Shown one piece after another: positions 6,338-7,810 of a DNA stretch of 7,810 bases. Where the stretch lies: assembly GCA_026390215.1 (NCBI GenBank), contig JAPLGJ010000070.1, positions 1 to 7,810 on the forward strand, given 5' to 3'. The stretch's first letter is position 1; each line of letters begins with the position of its first letter. This DNA comes from Caldisericota bacterium (GTDB lineage Bacteria; Caldisericota; Caldisericia; Cryosericales; Cryosericaceae). Below the pieces are notes generated by a model. It was not told where the DNA came from. It did not search any database and worked only from the letters and a program-made list of their open reading frames with translations. A program made the translations under genes and the position numbers.

Positions 6338-6458
6338 CGACAGGACAGCCGGAAAGGCTTCCATCAGCGAGGAAGAGGAAGGAGGAGTGCAGTTTCCCGA
6401 CTTCCCTATCGTCCAGTAAGGGCGCGTTTGTCGTCCACCTGAGACGACTTCGGGCATC
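6338..6458. other. Convergent intergenic gap between antiporter and NurA-like genes
   Basis: These 121 bases separate two converging stops (TAG at 6335-6337; minus-strand TAA at 6461-6459). They contain a purine-rich run (about 6366-6388), a small AGCC/GGCT hairpin near 6350-6362, and the stem-loop listed separately. I see no gene. Where the two transcripts end is not evident from a T-tract on either strand. Confidence 0.6.
6430..6448. terminator. Possible bidirectional terminator-like stem-loop
   Basis: GTCGTC (6430-6435), a seven-base loop and GACGAC (6443-6448) give a perfect 6-bp stem between the converging genes. This is the usual place for a shared terminator, but no T-run follows on either strand. 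An intrinsic terminator is therefore unproven; Rho-dependent or pausing roles are possible. Confidence 0.25.
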
Positions 6459-7556
6459 TTATGACTCGCGTGGAGGAGCCTGGGCTGGCTTTGGTGCCGG
6501 TGTTTCGTCGGCGGCGAGTGTCCGCATGATGACGCTGCGCAGAAAGCGCTGGTCCCCAAGCCGGTTCTTCAGTGCCGTCTCGAGCGCTCCCACGGGATAG
6601 AGGTTCTGCGGCGCCCTGGTGTCACCCCACAAGTTGCTGGAGTAGTGTACCGCGATAGCGGAGGCGAGATTGGCCAGGTGGATTGCCTCAGTGAGCCCCA
6701 TGACGGGGAGCTCGATGCGGACCAGGTTGGCCATCTGGCTGGCGAAGGGCGTCACCGCTCGAAGGCGCAGGAAGAAGCTCATCTTGCTGCTGCCGTGGCT
6801 TTCCGGATAGCGGATCTCGAAGATCGGTGTGCGTTCGGCGGCCCTGAGCGAGAGCACCGTCGCAAACTGCTCACGCTGGAGGTAGGCCTCCTGAACGTTC
6901 TTGATGATGCCTGCCAGCTTGCTGGTACCGGCTGCCAGGCGGTGTTCGTACGGGATGGGGCCGTCGGTCACGACTGCCTGCACGTCCGGGCGATCCACTT
7001 GCTTCTGGGCGACATCGTGTTCCAGCTCCTGCATGAGGTTGTTGAGCTCCTGACCGAAGTCGCCCGGCTCATGGCTGGCGGCGGTGCGAATCTCATACTC
7101 CACGTCGAACGGGCACGATGCGTCGCTTGCCAGCTTAAGTGTCTTCATGTCGGGATCAGGCGCGTTGGTGACGAAGTAGTGACGCACCGCCTCGTCGCAT
7201 AGTGCCTGGGTGACGTCGTGGGCGCGAGAGCCGGACATCTGCATGCAGCCAGCGGCCACGGAACCGAAGACGCCATAGTACGGAGGGTTGCCGTCGATGA
7301 TGCCGTGCATGTCGATACGGCGCACGCCGTCGACGAACGCGACGCGAACGGTCTCGACTTCCGCGAACGCCGTGTCGGGTACCTGCACGGCTGCCCAGTG
7401 GTCGAGGTCGCGGCACTCGGTGGTAGGCACGACCTCATAGGAACGTTTCTGATCGGCCAATGTGACCTCCGTGGAACCGGTGTAGACGCTCTGCCAGTAG
7501 TCGGGACGGATGTGGAAGCGCCCCTCGCCTTGGACCAAAGGGATCGGGGGCATCAT
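6459..7556 (-). CDS. nurA: NurA-like DNA end-processing nuclease
   Basis: This 365-residue protein carries a NurA-domain pattern. It has an acidic motif AFVDGVRRID (Asp76), then YYGVFGSVAAG (93-103), TDGPIP (Asp198), the GIIKN helix (Lys219) with QEAYL, ERTPIFEI (241-248), SFFLRLR (260-266), and a C-terminal DTRAPQNLYPVGALE (312-326) followed by LGDQRFL. NurA enzymes are 5'-3' exonucleases/endonucleases that work with the HerA translocase and Mre11-Rad50 in resecting double-strand breaks. The two Asp motifs correspond to likely metal ligands, by family analogy. The start ATG 7556 follows GGGAG (7566-7562) by five bases and overlaps the sbcC stop as ATGA; a second ATG comes directly after it. 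Context beside the SbcC ATPase strongly supports the call, since the family is very divergent and the motif match alone is moderate. The last 15-20 residues are a Pro/Ala-rich tail. No HerA lies in the window. Confidence 0.72.
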   Translation of the reverse strand: MMPPIPLVQGEGRFHIRPDYWQSVYTGSTEVTLADQKRSYEVVPTTECRDLDHWAAVQVPDTAFAEVETVRVAFVDGVRRIDMHGIIDGNPPYYGVFGSVAAGCMQMSGSRAHDVTQALCDEAVRHYFVTNAPDPDMKTLKLASDASCPFDVEYEIRTAASHEPGDFGQELNNLMQELEHDVAQKQVDRPDVQAVVTDGPIPYEHRLAAGTSKLAGIIKNVQEAYLQREQFATVLSLRAAERTPIFEIRYPESHGSSKMSFFLRLRAVTPFASQMANLVRIELPVMGLTEAIHLANLASAIAVHYSSNLWGDTRAPQNLYPVGALETALKNRLGDQRFLRSVIMRTLAADETPAPKPAQAPPRES

Positions 7557-7810
7557 GCCATCTCCCGGCGCGCGATATGCGCCGAGCCATTCTGATTCCT
7601 CACCTCGAGGACTGACTCGAAGCGCTCCACAAGGTCCGCCCGGTGAGTGATGATGCCGACGAGGGAGCCGTCCCGGCGCAGGGACTCCAGGACGTCGGCG
7701 ACGCCCTGGACAGTCGTCTCGTCCAGCGTTCCGAAGCCCTCGTCGATGAAGAAGCTGTCCAGATCGACGCTCGTCGACAGCAGGTCCTTGACGGCCAGTG
7801 CCAGCGCAAG
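7553..7810 (-). CDS. sbcC: SbcC/Rad50-type ATPase of the DNA end-processing nuclease complex, C-terminal fragment
   Basis: Only the last 85 residues are in the window; the gene enters from the right edge. On the minus strand the frame starting at 7810 opens LALALAVKDLLS. It then shows the Walker B and D-loop signature SFFIDEGFGTLDE (catalytic Glu after the Walker B Asp) and the H-loop VGIITHR, before ending REMA and TGA at 7555-7553. The 'FIDEGFGTLD' wording is the hallmark of the SbcC/Rad50 group of ABC-type ATPases, whose ATP-driven dimer opens and closes the SbcD/Mre11 nuclease on DNA ends and hairpins. The coiled coil and zinc hook would lie outside the window. The stop overlaps the NurA-like start by four bases. 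The frame was read directly: a longer-looking ORF in another frame of this stretch is a shadow. Confidence 0.93.
   Translation of the reverse strand, partial: LALALAVKDLLSTSVDLDSFFIDEGFGTLDETTVQGVADVLESLRRDGSLVGIITHRADLVERFESVLEVRNQNGSAHIARREMA
7562..7566 (-). promoter_or_regulatory. Shine-Dalgarno site of the NurA-like gene inside sbcC
   Basis: GGGAG on the minus strand lies within the last codons of sbcC, five bases before ATG 7556. With the ATGA overlap, it fixes the start and implies coupled translation from an sbcC-nurA transcript. Confidence 0.55.

Noticed and set aside
6366..6388. Purine-rich GGAAGAGGAAGGAGGAG run as a ribosome-binding site for a small plus-strand gene
   Set aside because: No ATG or GTG at suitable spacing opens a credible ORF in the convergent gap.
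6007..6600. Plus-strand ORF of about 197 codons spanning the antiporter 3' end and the convergent gap
   Set aside because: It overlaps the antiporter membrane helices out of frame, has Arg/His-rich low-quality composition, no plausible ribosome-binding site and no family resemblance.
7600..7809. A 69-codon minus-strand ORF near the right edge
   Set aside because: It is in a different frame from the one encoding the SbcC Walker B, D-loop and H-loop signature, and its composition (Arg/Ser/Trp-rich) is typical of a shadow frame.

Overview
This is a GC-rich window (about 60% by eye), densely coded, with Shine-Dalgarno sites, ATG/GTG starts and overlapping stop/start junctions. That fits a bacterial chromosome; the SbcC tail is also of the bacterial type. 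The lineage cannot be fixed from the sequence. The large surface protein combines a signal peptide with a C-terminal membrane anchor and has no LPXTG sorting motif. A NurA-like nuclease beside SbcC points to one of the scattered bacterial groups that carry NurA, but this is only a hint. I see no phage, IS, CRISPR, tRNA or rRNA signal.

Layout. (1) At the left edge, minus strand, is the 5' end of a winged-helix YcaQ/AlkX-type gene (DNA glycosylase superfamily). A 24-codon leader ORF with a strong Shine-Dalgarno site lies just before it and joins it through a GTGA overlap. Its promoter faces away from the next gene. (2) A very large plus-strand gene (319-4581) encodes a secreted, membrane-anchored surface protein. 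It has a seven-repeat beta-propeller, an Ig-like or carboxypeptidase-like domain, a roughly 490-residue unrecognised middle, three C-terminal beta domains, a transmembrane helix and a basic tail. (3) A two-gene plus-strand operon (4746-6337) encodes a PII-like protein and a CPA2-type cation:proton antiporter, overlapping by one base (TGATG). (4) A 121-base convergent gap follows. (5) On the minus strand, the 3' end of sbcC (Rad50-type ATPase) overlaps a NurA-like nuclease gene by four bases (ATGA).

How the genes work together. SbcC and NurA are the expected partners in processing DNA double-strand ends. The left-edge gene belongs to another DNA-repair family, so repair genes bracket the window on the minus strand. 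The PII-like protein probably senses a nucleotide or similar ligand and controls the antiporter, much as GlnK controls AmtB and SbtB acts on SbtA. The antiporter has no C-terminal RCK/TrkA-type regulatory domain, so a separate regulator is plausible. The surface protein has no visible functional link to its neighbours.

No stretch over 300 bases lacks a gene. The longest gaps are 176-318 (divergent promoters), 4582-4745 (PII operon leader) and 6338-6458 (convergent).
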